A stretch of DNA of 64,000 bases from Lacihabitans soyangensis (GTDB taxonomy: Bacteria; Bacteroidota; Bacteroidia; Cytophagales; Spirosomataceae): positions 1 through 64,000 of the forward strand of contig NZ_RJUF01000018.1 in NCBI RefSeq assembly GCF_024343775.1. Reading direction: 5' to 3'. Positions 9,008 through 17,320 of this stretch are shown here, one piece after another. Below the pieces are notes generated by a model. The model saw only the letters and a program-made list of their open reading frames with translations. It made no database searches and was not told where the DNA came from. The translations under genes and the position numbers were made by a program. How positions within the stretch are numbered: position 1 is the stretch's first letter; the number at the start of each line of letters is the position of its first letter.

Positions 9008-9842
9008 AAGCGAAGAAATAATATTGGTGGATTGCCCAAGAGATGCTATTCAAGGCATTTTGCATCCTATTTCTACCCAAAAAAAGGCGGATCATATTAA
9101 TAAACTTCTTGAAAGTGAAGTGTTTGATTGGATAGATTTTGGAAGTTTTGTCTCGCCCAAGGCCGTTCCACAATTGTCAGATACGGCAGAAGTTTTGAGA
9201 CTTTTGAATATTAATAACAAAAGCACCAAGCTGCTGACCATAGTGGTAAACGAAAAAGGAGCAGATGCAGCATCATTATTTCCTGAAATCACTTATCTGG
9301 GGTATCCGTTTTCAATTTCAGAGAGTTTTCAAAAAAGGAATACAAATGTGGGCATTGATGAGGCGTTTAGTCGATTGAAGAACATTAATGAAATAGCAAG
9401 AAATACCAGTAAAGAAGTAGTAGTATATATATCTATGGCTTTCGGAAATCCTTACGGAGATATTTGGAGCCAAGAGTTGGTTGTTAATTGGATTGGAAAA
9501 ATCAAAGCTTTGGGCATAAAAGAGTTTTCGTTGGCAGATACTACTGCCGAGGCCGAAATATCAGATATCACTACACTATTTAAGAAATGTATTCATGAGT
9601 TTCCAGAACTTAGAATTGGCTCACATTTTCATTCAAAAAAAGAGGATAGTTTAGTAAAAATAAAAGCAGCCTACGCAGCAGGCTGTAGAAAATTCGATGG
9701 AGCGTTAATGGGCTATGGAGGTTGCCCATTCGCAAAAGATGATTTGGTAGGGAATATCCCTTCGGAAGATTTGTTGGATTTTTTTGAAAGAAAAACAGAT
9801 ATTTTAGCTCTAAAAAACAGCTTTATTCATCTCATATCATGA
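8997..9842 (+). CDS. HMG-CoA lyase-like enzyme
   Basis: Aldolase-type TIM barrel that would split 3-hydroxy-3-methylglutaryl-CoA into acetoacetate and acetyl-CoA. Visible signature residues are R15/D16 and Q19 in DCPRDAIQG, SFVSPKAVPQLSD, metal ligands H210 and H212 in GSHFHS, and catalytic-loop cysteine C243 in YGGCPFA. At 281 residues it is slightly shorter than the usual 295-305. The start overlaps the end of the acyl-CoA dehydrogenase by 11 bases and the stop overlaps the next start (ATGA). It is the last step of leucine degradation if the cluster is read that way. Confidence 0.87.
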   Translation: MPYKSEEIILVDCPRDAIQGILHPISTQKKADHINKLLESEVFDWIDFGSFVSPKAVPQLSDTAEVLRLLNINNKSTKLLTIVVNEKGADAASLFPEITYLGYPFSISESFQKRNTNVGIDEAFSRLKNINEIARNTSKEVVVYISMAFGNPYGDIWSQELVVNWIGKIKALGIKEFSLADTTAEAEISDITTLFKKCIHEFPELRIGSHFHSKKEDSLVKIKAAYAAGCRKFDGALMGYGGCPFAKDDLVGNIPSEDLLDFFERKTDILALKNSFIHLIS

Positions 9843-10606
9843 CCTACAATTTCATAAAAACCAAATCCGATAACCATGTCTTTACCCTAACTTTGGCTAG
9901 GTCAGAGAAAAGGAACGCATTTACGCCAACAATGATCAATGAGGTAAATCATGCTTTGGCTGTTGCCAATTCTGAAAAGGAAGTTTGGCTGGTGGTCATA
10001 AATGCTGAAGGTCCTGTTTTCTGTGCTGGCATGGATCTCAAAATTTTCGAAAACCCAGAATTGGACCATAGAAACCCTGAAATTGACAACCAAGATATCT
10101 CTTTGGCAACGGCCATTTCGCAGTTGAACAAACCGAGCATAGCCATACTGGAAGGGGACGTGATGGCTGGAGGGTTTTTGATAATACTAGAGTGCACCTA
10201 TGTTTTTGCTAAAGAAAGTGTTCATTTTTCACTTCCAGAAGTAAAAAGAGGTATTTTTCCCTTCCAAGTACTAGGCTCTTTGTTAAAAATAATGCCTCAA
10301 AACAAAGCGATGGATTTGTGCATTTCGGCTAAGACTTTTGATACGGAGGAGGCAAAAAAGCTGGGAATAGTTTATGATTTTTATTCTACAGAGAACTTTA
10401 ACAAACTAAAGGCAAACATACTTTCTAACGCTCCAAGGGCTATAAGTAAGGGATTTGAGGCTCTTAAAAAGCTACAGGAGCTTCAGGAAAACGAAAAACT
10501 AAGCTATCTTTTAGAAACACTTTCCGAACTAAAATCATCAAAAGATGCCCAGGAAGGAATAGCTTCTTTCTTCGAAAAACGAGCCCCCAATTGGCTAAAT
10601 GAGTGA
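9839..10606 (+). CDS. Enoyl-CoA hydratase/isomerase family protein
   Basis: Crotonase-fold protein of 255 residues, usual length, with the oxyanion segment FCAGMDLKIF and the second loop DVMAGGFL. Of the two acids used by hydratases, the one in SLPEV (E134) is present. Aligning by eye, the first, normally in GGGCE, is leucine here (AGGFLIIL). Single-acid members are often isomerases, so a methylglutaconyl-CoA hydratase role, which the operon suggests, is not assured. Its ATG overlaps the stop of the lyase gene. Another short frame starts inside its own stop codon but dies after 24 codons. Confidence 0.83.
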   Translation: MTYNFIKTKSDNHVFTLTLARSEKRNAFTPTMINEVNHALAVANSEKEVWLVVINAEGPVFCAGMDLKIFENPELDHRNPEIDNQDISLATAISQLNKPSIAILEGDVMAGGFLIILECTYVFAKESVHFSLPEVKRGIFPFQVLGSLLKIMPQNKAMDLCISAKTFDTEEAKKLGIVYDFYSTENFNKLKANILSNAPRAISKGFEALKKLQELQENEKLSYLLETLSELKSSKDAQEGIASFFEKRAPNWLNE

Positions 10607-11340
10607 TAAAATCAACGACTTTCGGGCTATAATTACCAATTTATCACCTCTGAAATACCAGATAGAAGAATAGTGTAAATAATTGCTATTCGGGATTTTA
10701 AATTAGAAAGTCCTCACAATTATGATGTAAATAAGCCTTTCCAAGCGAATATTATGTCAACCTTGGCTAAGGGAACGAATGCAAGTGCACAAAAATAAGC
10801 CGCATACAAAAAATACAAAAGGCTACAGGGCTTACGGCATTTTGAAATGGTATTTCGTTTTTAAAATAGTTTTTCGGATATATGTCTGTCTCACTGGTTT
10901 GTTTCCATCTATTTCGCATAACTGAGGTGAAGTTAAATAGATTTCCGATAAATACTCGCATGCATAATTATAAGTTAAGACAGAGTATGCATCATAAGTA
11001 TTTTACCTCAAAACTTTTCGTATACCTTCGCTAAAAAGGGATGGAAAACTTGTGTGCTTGAGTTAGAACATTTGATTAGAGATAAATAACAAATTCTTTT
11101 TATAAGTGTTTTTATTCTTCTTTTTAATCACATCTAATTCAAGTGTGGAATAAAAAAGCATCTGATACTCATGAAGATTTGAAAAATTCTTTAATTTCTA
11201 AGATAGACAACTCTATCACAAAATTGAGCTGTGAATTGCGGGCAATTAGCAATCGATATTTTTGATCAAGCTACAGTATTTCTGCAGGATCGTAAGGATT
11301 AGCTAATTGGCCAACTTTTATTTACGCTTAAGATTTTTTA
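10607..11340. other. Non-coding or decayed stretch
   Basis: About 730 bases without a supportable gene. A 24-codon frame (ATG at 10599, MSDKINDFRAIITNL) overlaps the end of the preceding gene and stops at 10673, as the head of a lost operon member might. A further short open segment around 10685-10795 (IIAIRDFKLESPHNYDV) has protein-like composition but is flanked by stops. I see decay of former coding DNA, with no RNA gene or insertion sequence. Confidence 0.5.
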
Positions 11341-11524
11341 TATTCCTGAATCATGGGTGGAGCCGATTTTTAATGTCAAGAACGCACAATTATTAATTTT
11401 AAAAAGGAATGGTAAAAATCCCGATTTGATGATTTTTGGTAGATTTTTTTGGTTTGGCCTAAAAGATAAAACTTAGTCGAGATAACTTTCAGATATAAAC
11501 CACATGGATTTTAAAAGTTTGATT
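11341..11524 (+). pseudogene. Remnant of HisKA_2-type kinase C-terminus
   Basis: Translation gives VEPIFNVKNAQLLILKRNGKNPDLMIF and, after stops, HMDFKSLI. The same order occurs in the kinase at 3558-5279 (EPSVEVMFQIKNSELHF, DNGKNPDLLIF), and the DNA also matches in patches such as CCCGATTTGnTGATTTTT. Several in-frame stops interrupt it. It is best read as a decayed paralogue of the upstream kinase, of which only the ATP-binding domain end survives. Confidence 0.55.
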
Positions 11525-12007
11525 CTAATTTCTTGTTCTCAGGTACTTTCTAATAAGCACATAATTAATACCTATCAAAATCGGCATATAAAAAATCTTG
11601 GCAACCATAATTTGGGCATCAAAACAATTGATGCATAATTTCATTAATGCAAAATCCGCCAAAAAACTTATTAAGTATATCAAACAAATTTTAAACAAAG
11701 TATACATTTTAAATTTTGTTTTTGCCTTTGTGTAAACTTTAAAAAACTTAAGAATAAGTAAACCAACAGGTGAAGTGAATAAAATTGCGGGAATTATACT
11801 TAAAGTGTAAGAGTGTATTTTTATGCCAAAAAACACATATTCTGTTCGGTCAAATATCATATTGATAAATACACCAAAAGTTATAATATTTAGTATTGCA
11901 AATAGTAATTCGTGTGATAATTCTGAAAAAAAATCAATTGGCCTAAATGATTTTTTGCAAAAAACAGCTCGTCTTAAAAATGAAAAAGAAGGTTTCAACG
12001 TTAACAT
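11525..12007 (-). CDS. Small polytopic membrane protein
   Basis: A 160-residue product with about four hydrophobic helices (around residues 32-52, 66-90, 105-125 and 130-152) and basic loops (KVYTKAKTKFK). Size, helix count and a basic C-terminal tail (VLIRKYLRTRN) are reminiscent of GtrA-like flippase subunits, but no diagnostic motif is present, so the family stays open. It stands alone between decayed DNA and the sigma-54 regulator, on the opposite strand to both. Low GC and a lysine/isoleucine-rich composition match the flanking region. Confidence 0.5.
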   Translation of the reverse strand: MLTLKPSFSFLRRAVFCKKSFRPIDFFSELSHELLFAILNIITFGVFINMIFDRTEYVFFGIKIHSYTLSIIPAILFTSPVGLLILKFFKVYTKAKTKFKMYTLFKICLIYLISFLADFALMKLCINCFDAQIMVAKIFYMPILIGINYVLIRKYLRTRN

Positions 12008-12406
12008 TTTTTTGGGTTATTTTGATTTGAAGGCAATTAATGAGTGGCCTCCTTAGCTTAATTTGAACAATTAATTTTGATTGAAGTAAAATCAAGGTTG
12101 TATATCTTATTCTAGCCAACTTGTTTAACTTTTGTAATCCACAATTAATTATTAGATTTTTACATACTTAAGTTTCAAACTTAAAGCCAAAAATGTAATT
12201 ATCTGAATATTAGCACTTTGTAAATTTACGAATTGGTATTTTTACATATTTTGGAAAAAAATTCCAAAATCTGGAATCTTAATGAGTTTTTTTCGTAAAT
12301 TGTTGTTGTTATAGGGGCTATTATCCTTATCATTTCAGGCACCATATATGGTAATGAAAAAGCCCATACGAAGCATTTATACTGAGAATATAAAAATCAA
12401 AAAATT
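12008..12406. promoter_or_regulatory. Intergenic region with two inverted repeats before the sigma-54 regulator
   Basis: AT-rich divergent region. ATTTTGGAA-N5-TTCCAAAAT is a perfect inverted repeat at 12248-12270, and ACCATATATGGT is a perfect 12-bp palindrome at 12341-12352, 55 bases before the regulator start. Either could be an operator. I found no sigma-54 promoter of the TGGCAC-N5-TTGC form here. Confidence 0.4.
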
Positions 12407-13759
12407 GTGGTAGAAAAAGCATTCAGAATTTTTATTGTGGAAGACGATCCATGGTACGGACAAATACTTGAATATCATTTGACTTTAAATCCCGACTTTG
12501 AGGTCAAAATTTTTAAAAATGCCAAAGAGATTTTAGAAAATTTATACTTACAACCAGACCTAATAACTCTAGATTTCTCATTACCTGATATGCAAGGCGA
12601 TAAATTATTTGAAAAAATAAGGATTGCCAATGTCGAAGTTCCAGTGATAGTCATTAGTTCTCAAGAAGATATTAAGATGGCTGTTAAATTAATGAAATTA
12701 GGAGCGGTAGACTATTTAGTTAAAGATGAAGCAACTAAAGAGTTACTTTGGAATAGTATTATTAGAATTCGTGAAAATAAATCGTTAAAAAAGGAAGTTG
12801 AGAATTTAAGAGAAGAGTTAGGACAAAAATATAGTTTTGAAGCAACGATTTTAGGTCAAGATATTTCTTTAAATAAACTATTTTCTTTAATGGGTAAGGC
12901 TACTAAAACAAATATTAATGTTTTGGTAAGTGGCGAAACAGGTACCGGCAAAGAGTTAGTGGCAAAGGCTATTCATTATGGTAGCGGCCGACAGAAGAAT
13001 AAATTTGTGGATGTTAATATGGGAGCCATTCCGTCAGAACTTATTGAAAGTGAGCTTTTTGGTCATGAAAAAGGTGCATTTACTGGTGCTGTCTCTCGAA
13101 AAATTGGCAAGTTTGAAGAGGCCAACGGCGGTACTATTTTTCTCGATGAGATTGCTGAATTGCCTTTAAATATGCAAACTAAATTATTAAGAGTTTTACA
13201 GGAAAGAGAGGTAATAAGAGTAGGAGGCAATCAAAGAGTACCATTGGATGTGCGAATAATTTCTGCAACTCATAAAGATCTCCAAGAAGAAGTGAAATCA
13301 GGCCGCTTTAGAGAAGACTTGTATTTTCGAATCATCGGTATTCCAATATCGCTACCACCATTAAGAGAACGTGGGAATGATATTCTGGTACTTGCCAAAC
13401 ATTTTGTTGATCAATTTTCGAAAGAAAATGGACTTGGCGTTATAAAGATTGGAGAGGATGCTCGTAAAAAATTATTAAGCTATTCTTTTCCAGGAAATAT
13501 TAGGGAACTTAAAGCAACTATTGAAATTGCAGCTTTAATGTGCACCGAAAACATTATAAATGCCGATGACATTTCTTTTCTTTCTTCTAAGAAAAAAACG
13601 GATTTCTTACTCGAACAAAAAACATTGAAGGAACATACTTGTGACATAATAAAATATTATCTCAAGAAAAATAATGATGATGTAGTAGAAACTGCCAGAT
13701 TACTCGATATAGGGAAAAGTACTATTTATAAAATGATTCAAAACGGTGAGTTGGCATAG
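12407..13759 (+). CDS. NtrC-family sigma-54-dependent response regulator
   Basis: Three-domain activator of sigma-54 RNA polymerase. The receiver domain (residues 1-120) has phospho-acceptor D56 in LITLDFSLPD. The AAA+ domain has Walker A GETGTGKE near residue 178, the sigma-54-contact loop GAFTGA near residue 223, and LFLDEIAELP-type Walker B. The C-terminal Fis-like helix-turn-helix ends in TARLLDIGKSTIYKMI. At 450 residues it is standard. The start is GTG, since no in-frame ATG precedes it. An HPt gene follows after 31 bases, and a hybrid kinase with a related HPt domain lies beyond the island, so all probably form one relay. Confidence 0.93.
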   Translation: MVEKAFRIFIVEDDPWYGQILEYHLTLNPDFEVKIFKNAKEILENLYLQPDLITLDFSLPDMQGDKLFEKIRIANVEVPVIVISSQEDIKMAVKLMKLGAVDYLVKDEATKELLWNSIIRIRENKSLKKEVENLREELGQKYSFEATILGQDISLNKLFSLMGKATKTNINVLVSGETGTGKELVAKAIHYGSGRQKNKFVDVNMGAIPSELIESELFGHEKGAFTGAVSRKIGKFEEANGGTIFLDEIAELPLNMQTKLLRVLQEREVIRVGGNQRVPLDVRIISATHKDLQEEVKSGRFREDLYFRIIGIPISLPPLRERGNDILVLAKHFVDQFSKENGLGVIKIGEDARKKLLSYSFPGNIRELKATIEIAALMCTENIINADDISFLSSKKKTDFLLEQKTLKEHTCDIIKYYLKKNNDDVVETARLLDIGKSTIYKMIQNGELA

Positions 13760-13790
13760 GCTTAATTCAAAAAACTAAGGCTTTTCTGAG

Positions 13791-14144
13791 ATGAATTCTA
13801 ATAAATTATATAATTTAAGTTCGCTAAATTTAATAAGTAACGGAGATGAGTCCTTCGTAAAAAAAATGTTGATGTTATTTCTTGAAATTGCTCCTACAAC
13901 ATTAGCAGAAATGGAAAAAGCTTTTTTGGATGAAGATTATATAAATTTAGGCAAAATTGCTCATCGTTTTAAGCCAACAATAGAGACCTTAAATATAGAA
14001 CCAATCATTGGTCCTATCAAAGAAATTGAATTAAAAGCTGTTGATTATGGTGATTCAAATAAACTTCGGATTTTACTTGATATGGTAATAACCGAAACCA
14101 ATAGGGTTATATCACAAATAAAGCAGGACGTAATAATTTTATGA
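13791..14144 (+). CDS. Stand-alone HPt phosphotransfer protein
   Basis: A 117-residue helical protein with the HPt signature around H58 (IAHRFKPTIETL). Over most of its length it resembles the C-terminal HPt domain of the hybrid kinase at 41471-45085: both have NGD..(F/Y)(V/I)..M near the N-terminus and IAH(R/K)(F/I)KP(T/S)(I/V)E around the histidine. It would carry phosphate between a hybrid kinase and the adjacent sigma-54 regulator. It lies 61 bases before the island boundary, so integration did not damage it. Confidence 0.85.
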   Translation: MNSNKLYNLSSLNLISNGDESFVKKMLMLFLEIAPTTLAEMEKAFLDEDYINLGKIAHRFKPTIETLNIEPIIGPIKEIELKAVDYGDSNKLRILLDMVITETNRVISQIKQDVIIL

Positions 14145-14171
14145 TAGAAAACAATAACTGATATAGATTTA

Positions 14172-14204
14172 CAACAAAAAAGCCTTAGATTTCTCTAAGG
14201 CTTT
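14172..14204 (-). terminator. Terminator downstream of the pre-integration tRNA-Asn
   Basis: An 11-bp perfect stem (AAAGCCTTAGA / TCTAAGGCTTT) with a TTTC loop, followed on the minus strand by TTTTTG. It directly abuts the 49-bp tRNA copy. I infer it was the terminator of the tRNA-Asn gene before the island inserted. The reconstituted tRNA at the other end has a different hairpin. Confidence 0.75.
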
Positions 14205-14253
14205 GCTCCCGAAGCTGGGCTCGAACCAGCGACCCTCTGATTAACAGTCAGAT
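14205..14253. repeat. Island left attachment site (3' part of tRNA-Asn)
   Basis: This 49-bp segment is identical to 39482-39530 and corresponds to the anticodon-loop-to-3'-end portion of tRNA-Asn in minus orientation. Identity stops abruptly at both sides (ttcaatg here, gctctaac at the other copy). The remaining 5' portion of the tRNA is absent here, so this copy is not a functional gene. Confidence 0.93.
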
Positions 14254-14363
14254 TTCAATGTTTTATATGTGTTTATCTACATTTATACAAATGTATGATA
14301 TAAAGATAGTTATATATTTATTTTTCACTTTTATTATGTCTCATTTATCTAGATTTATTACAT

Positions 14364-14386
14364 TTGTTATGCAAAATGTTATGCAA
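14364..14386 (+). promoter_or_regulatory. Left integrase arm-type site
   Basis: TTGTTATGCAAAATGTTATGCAA, which contains TGTTATGCAA twice at 12-bp spacing. It matches 39412-39434 at 22 of 23 positions in the same orientation. It lies 110 bp inside the left attachment repeat and just upstream of the integrase gene, the expected place for tyrosine-recombinase arm binding. Function is inferred. Confidence 0.6.
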
Positions 14387-14406
14387 TAAATGATCTTTAA
14401 ACTACA

Positions 14407-15645
14407 ATGCCAACAAAAAGACCAAGCTTTTCAATTATACTTGATAAAAGAACTACCAATGCAGATGGATTATTCCCTTTGAAGCTAAGAGTAACTTTTG
14501 ACAGAAATTCTCGATTATACTCTGTAGGTCATTTTATTTCAGAAGATACCTTTGATAAAATGAATTCGTCCAAGCTTAGGGATGAGAGGTTAAAAGATAT
14601 CAGAGTAGAAAGTCAAAATTTAAAAAATAGAGCTGAGGAAATTTCACGTAAAATAGAGCAATTTAATTGGGAAGAATTTAAGAGTTTGTTGTTTCCGGAC
14701 CAAAAGGTTGAGAGAGATAAAAGTTTGGTCTCAACCTTGTTTAATGACTATGTTTCTACTTTGAAATCTGAAGGTCGAGTGTCAACCTATCAATCCTATC
14801 AGACAACCCTTAATTCACTCGAAAATTTTAAGAGTGACCTAAAATGGTCTGAAATAACCAAGGAATTCTTGAACCAATATGAAAAAAAAATGCTTCAAGA
14901 AGGAAGGTCCTTAACTACTGTGGGTATCTACCTGAGGAGCTTAAGAGCTATTTATAATATAGCCGTTGAAAATTCTGTAGTAACAAAGGAGGCATATCCT
15001 TTTGGTAAGAAGAAGTACAAAATTCCAGCAGGTAGAAATATTAAAAAAGCACTTACTATTGAAGAAATCAAAAGAATATTCGATTTTGATGCTTCTTTTG
15101 ATGCTTCATATCAAAAAGCCAAGGATTTTTTTATACTTTCTTATCTTTGTAATGGTTTGAATTTGAAAGATGTGTGCCTGTTGAAAAACAAGGATCTTCA
15201 AGGCAATAAGCTGACAATTGTTAGGGCTAAGACTGCCTTAACAACAAAATCTAATTCGAAACCAATTTTGATCGTATTGCATGAAACAGCCTTGGGAATA
15301 ATTAATAAATATAGAAATTTTGATGTATCTCCAGATTCTTATATTTTCCCTTTTCTTTCGAAGAATACTACACCTGAAGATGCCAGAAAGAGGATTCAAA
15401 ATCTCACTAAAACAACTAACAAGTTCATGAAAAGAATAGGTGAGCAGTTGGGCATAGAGAAACATATAACAACCTACACTGCGAGACATAGTTACAGTAC
15501 AGTGCTCAAAAGAAGTGGGGTGTCTACAGAATATATTTCAGAAAGTTTGGGTCATAGTGACTTGAGGACCACCGAGAGCTATTTGGATAGCTTTGAAGAT
15601 TCTATGAAAAAGGAGTATTCATCACTTTTAACAAAATTCGATTAA
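14407..15645 (+). CDS. Tyrosine recombinase (island integrase)
   Basis: A 412-residue site-specific recombinase with an N-terminal arm-binding region (RPSFSIILDKR...LPLKLRVTF), a SAM-like core-binding domain and a C-terminal catalytic domain. Visible catalytic residues are R360 in TARHSY, H383 in LGHSDL and nucleophile Y392 in ESYLDSF. The first canonical arginine position reads asparagine (N252 in NGLNLKDV), a variant I recall in many Bacteroidota recombinases. The gene starts 153 bp inside the left attachment site. It would catalyse integration into and excision from tRNA-Asn. Its stop codon overlaps the next ATG. Confidence 0.93.
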   Translation: MPTKRPSFSIILDKRTTNADGLFPLKLRVTFDRNSRLYSVGHFISEDTFDKMNSSKLRDERLKDIRVESQNLKNRAEEISRKIEQFNWEEFKSLLFPDQKVERDKSLVSTLFNDYVSTLKSEGRVSTYQSYQTTLNSLENFKSDLKWSEITKEFLNQYEKKMLQEGRSLTTVGIYLRSLRAIYNIAVENSVVTKEAYPFGKKKYKIPAGRNIKKALTIEEIKRIFDFDASFDASYQKAKDFFILSYLCNGLNLKDVCLLKNKDLQGNKLTIVRAKTALTTKSNSKPILIVLHETALGIINKYRNFDVSPDSYIFPFLSKNTTPEDARKRIQNLTKTTNKFMKRIGEQLGIEKHITTYTARHSYSTVLKRSGVSTEYISESLGHSDLRTTESYLDSFEDSMKKEYSSLLTKFD

Positions 15646-16586
15646 TGAAATCTGCAAATTTTCTAGAGTTACTCAACTCATTGTGTGGGGAGTATGCCTA
15701 TTCTTCCAGTAGTTTCTTAGATTACCTTGAGGCTTTTCCACTATATAAACCTAGTATCAGTAATTATGTTTTGGGAATTATAGATAAAGTTGAAGCTGGA
15801 AATTTTACAAGAGAAGAGTACGAGGAATACAGTTCTTGGGTATTCCACGATTCAGATAGAGTTGATTTCAACAGTCAAGGTGAGGAAATAATAGTAACTT
15901 CTGACGATTTGAGGAGTAGGTTTTACACAGATTTAAACTTAAGAATAATCGAGGAGCTTCAAACTTCATATCAAAAACTCTACAATTCTTTAAGGACTTT
16001 AGGTTCATTGAAAGAGATTCAAGATGAAGTTAACTTTTGGCAAATAGAGGTTGAAAAATATATTGCAACGTATAAAAATGTGCAAGATAAGTTGGATTAT
16101 AGCCAAATTTATAAAGATGTCACCAGCAAATTGGAGGTATTTAGTACAGAATTGAATTTTTTTACAACACACCAATCCTCTACAACCTATATTTTCGATA
16201 GTTATCCTAAATGGGGTGATATGCCATCTTGGGTTTTCTATAAAATTCTTGAAAAGCTAGTTTTCACTGACGATGCTGGATTTATTTCTAGAAGTGATTA
16301 TGACAGATTTGTTATTATGGCACTATCGGGTTATAAAAACACCAAAATCAAATTGGGGAAGTTCAATAAAGGAGAATTTGTTAAACCCTTTTGTCTCCTG
16401 AAGGTTGCAAATGAAGATCTGTTCTCAGCCAAGCATAGCTATCTTCCTTATTTAGATTTGATTACTCAATGCTTTGATGTGGATTGGTCAGCCCCAAAAG
16501 TTAAGGAGGTAATGAAAAAGAGAATGTCCAAAGTAAGGACCAGTAACCCAACTCCAGAATTAAAGGCTTCATACCTTCGGGCCTAA
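15645..16586 (+). CDS. Hypothetical protein translationally coupled to the integrase
   Basis: I do not recognise this 313-residue protein. It starts on the last base of the integrase stop codon (TAATG), so the two are probably translated together. It is acidic to neutral and mostly helical, with a likely coiled coil around residues 105-165 (IIEELQTSYQKLYNSLRTL) and aromatic-rich ends. No membrane segments, cysteine clusters or nucleotide-binding loops are visible. Position suggests a role in control or execution of integration or excision. It could equally be a structural partner of the recombinase. Confidence 0.65.
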   Translation: MKSANFLELLNSLCGEYAYSSSSFLDYLEAFPLYKPSISNYVLGIIDKVEAGNFTREEYEEYSSWVFHDSDRVDFNSQGEEIIVTSDDLRSRFYTDLNLRIIEELQTSYQKLYNSLRTLGSLKEIQDEVNFWQIEVEKYIATYKNVQDKLDYSQIYKDVTSKLEVFSTELNFFTTHQSSTTYIFDSYPKWGDMPSWVFYKILEKLVFTDDAGFISRSDYDRFVIMALSGYKNTKIKLGKFNKGEFVKPFCLLKVANEDLFSAKHSYLPYLDLITQCFDVDWSAPKVKEVMKKRMSKVRTSNPTPELKASYLRA

Positions 16587-16620
16587 AAATTGGAACAAAT
16601 AAACTCAACTCTGTACATTC

Positions 16621-16669
16621 ATTTTCCCTTTTTTTTGATTTTTTTCCCTGATTCTGGCTTCATTTTCCC
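16621..16669 (+). promoter_or_regulatory. Three helically phased TTTTCCC repeats
   Basis: ATTTTCCC at 16621-16628, TTTTTCCC at 16641-16648 and ATTTTCCC at 16662-16669. Spacings are 20 and 21 bp, two helical turns each, and all three point the same way. They end 56 bases before the ATG of the small helix-turn-helix gene. This looks like a cooperative binding array for a regulator or an excisionase. Confidence 0.6.
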
Positions 16670-16725
16670 GCCTACTATTTTGTGAATTTATAGTACTGTT
16701 GTTTTGTGTCATAATATTTTAAACA

Positions 16726-17034
16726 ATGGCAGAGAATATAGTAATAACAACAAAAGAAATGCTTGAAGGCATTATAGAGGAAACTGTAAATAAGGCCATT
16801 TCGGCATGTTTGCATCTCCAAGGTTCTACAAAATTAGTGCATGATCCTACGAAAGATGAATTTCTGAATATTGAAAGTGCTTCATCTTTTACTAAGCTCG
16901 CAAAACAGACTCTTTATCAAATGGTCTGTGAAAGACGAATACCACATTTAAAGATTGGGGCTAGGGTATTTTTTTATAGAAATGAGCTAGTAGAATGGAT
17001 GAAACAAGGGAAAAAAACTGTAAAAACAAATTAA
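16726..17034 (+). CDS. Excisionase-type helix-turn-helix protein
   Basis: A 102-residue protein whose C-terminal half is a MerR/excisionase-like HTH (helix_turn_helix_17 pattern): FLNIESASSFTKLAKQTLYQMV then RRIPHLKIGARVFFYRNELVEWM. Such proteins bend DNA at attachment sites or regulate neighbouring operons. The first 40 residues are helical and acidic. It is the first gene of a tightly packed group (4 bases to the next gene) and is preceded by phased TTTTCCC repeats, which may be its own binding sites. Confidence 0.85.
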   Translation: MAENIVITTKEMLEGIIEETVNKAISACLHLQGSTKLVHDPTKDEFLNIESASSFTKLAKQTLYQMVCERRIPHLKIGARVFFYRNELVEWMKQGKKTVKTN

Positions 17035-17038
17035 AAGT

Positions 17039-17320
17039 ATGAAAGTTGAATTGTTCGATGCAGATTATGCATCAAAAGTTATTGGGATATCTAGGCCTAA
17101 ACTATTTAGATTCCTGAGAAGATACAATTTTATCAATGGCACAAGAGATGGTCTCAATGTAGCCCCTGAATTATTATTCAATGGTATCCTTGATACCATA
17201 AATCTAAATCTGTATGTCGGTTCTGGAGAGAACAAACTGTCTGTTAAAAAGGTCATGTTTACGACAAAGGGCTTAGTTTGGCTAAAAAGAATCTACAAAT
17301 TACTTAAACCTGAATTATGA
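17039..17320 (+). CDS. Small KilAC/antirepressor-like protein
   Basis: A 93-residue protein with an N-terminal helix-turn-helix-like segment (DYASKVIGISRPKLFRFLRRYNFI) and a C-terminal strand-helix reading VMFTTKGLVWLKRIYKLL. The latter resembles the TxKG ending of phage antirepressor KilAC domains. That family is usually a C-terminal DNA-binding part of larger phage proteins, and here it stands alone. It lies 4 bases after the excisionase-like gene, with its stop overlapping a possible small frame. A role in island gene regulation is likely but not demonstrated. Confidence 0.65.
   Translation: MKVELFDADYASKVIGISRPKLFRFLRRYNFINGTRDGLNVAPELLFNGILDTINLNLYVGSGENKLSVKKVMFTTKGLVWLKRIYKLLKPEL

Noticed and set aside
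10767-10961. 64-codon minus-strand frame as a gene
   Set aside because: It starts and ends within decayed DNA, has no recognisable domain and lies opposite other protein-like fragments.
12008-12406. Sigma-54 promoter near the sigma-54 regulator
   Set aside because: No TGGCAC-N5-TTGC-like sequence with proper spacing was found here or before tnaA.
14205-14253. Second tRNA-Asn gene at the left island end
   Set aside because: Only the 3' part is present. The bases that follow do not complete the anticodon, D or acceptor arms, so it is an attachment-site copy.
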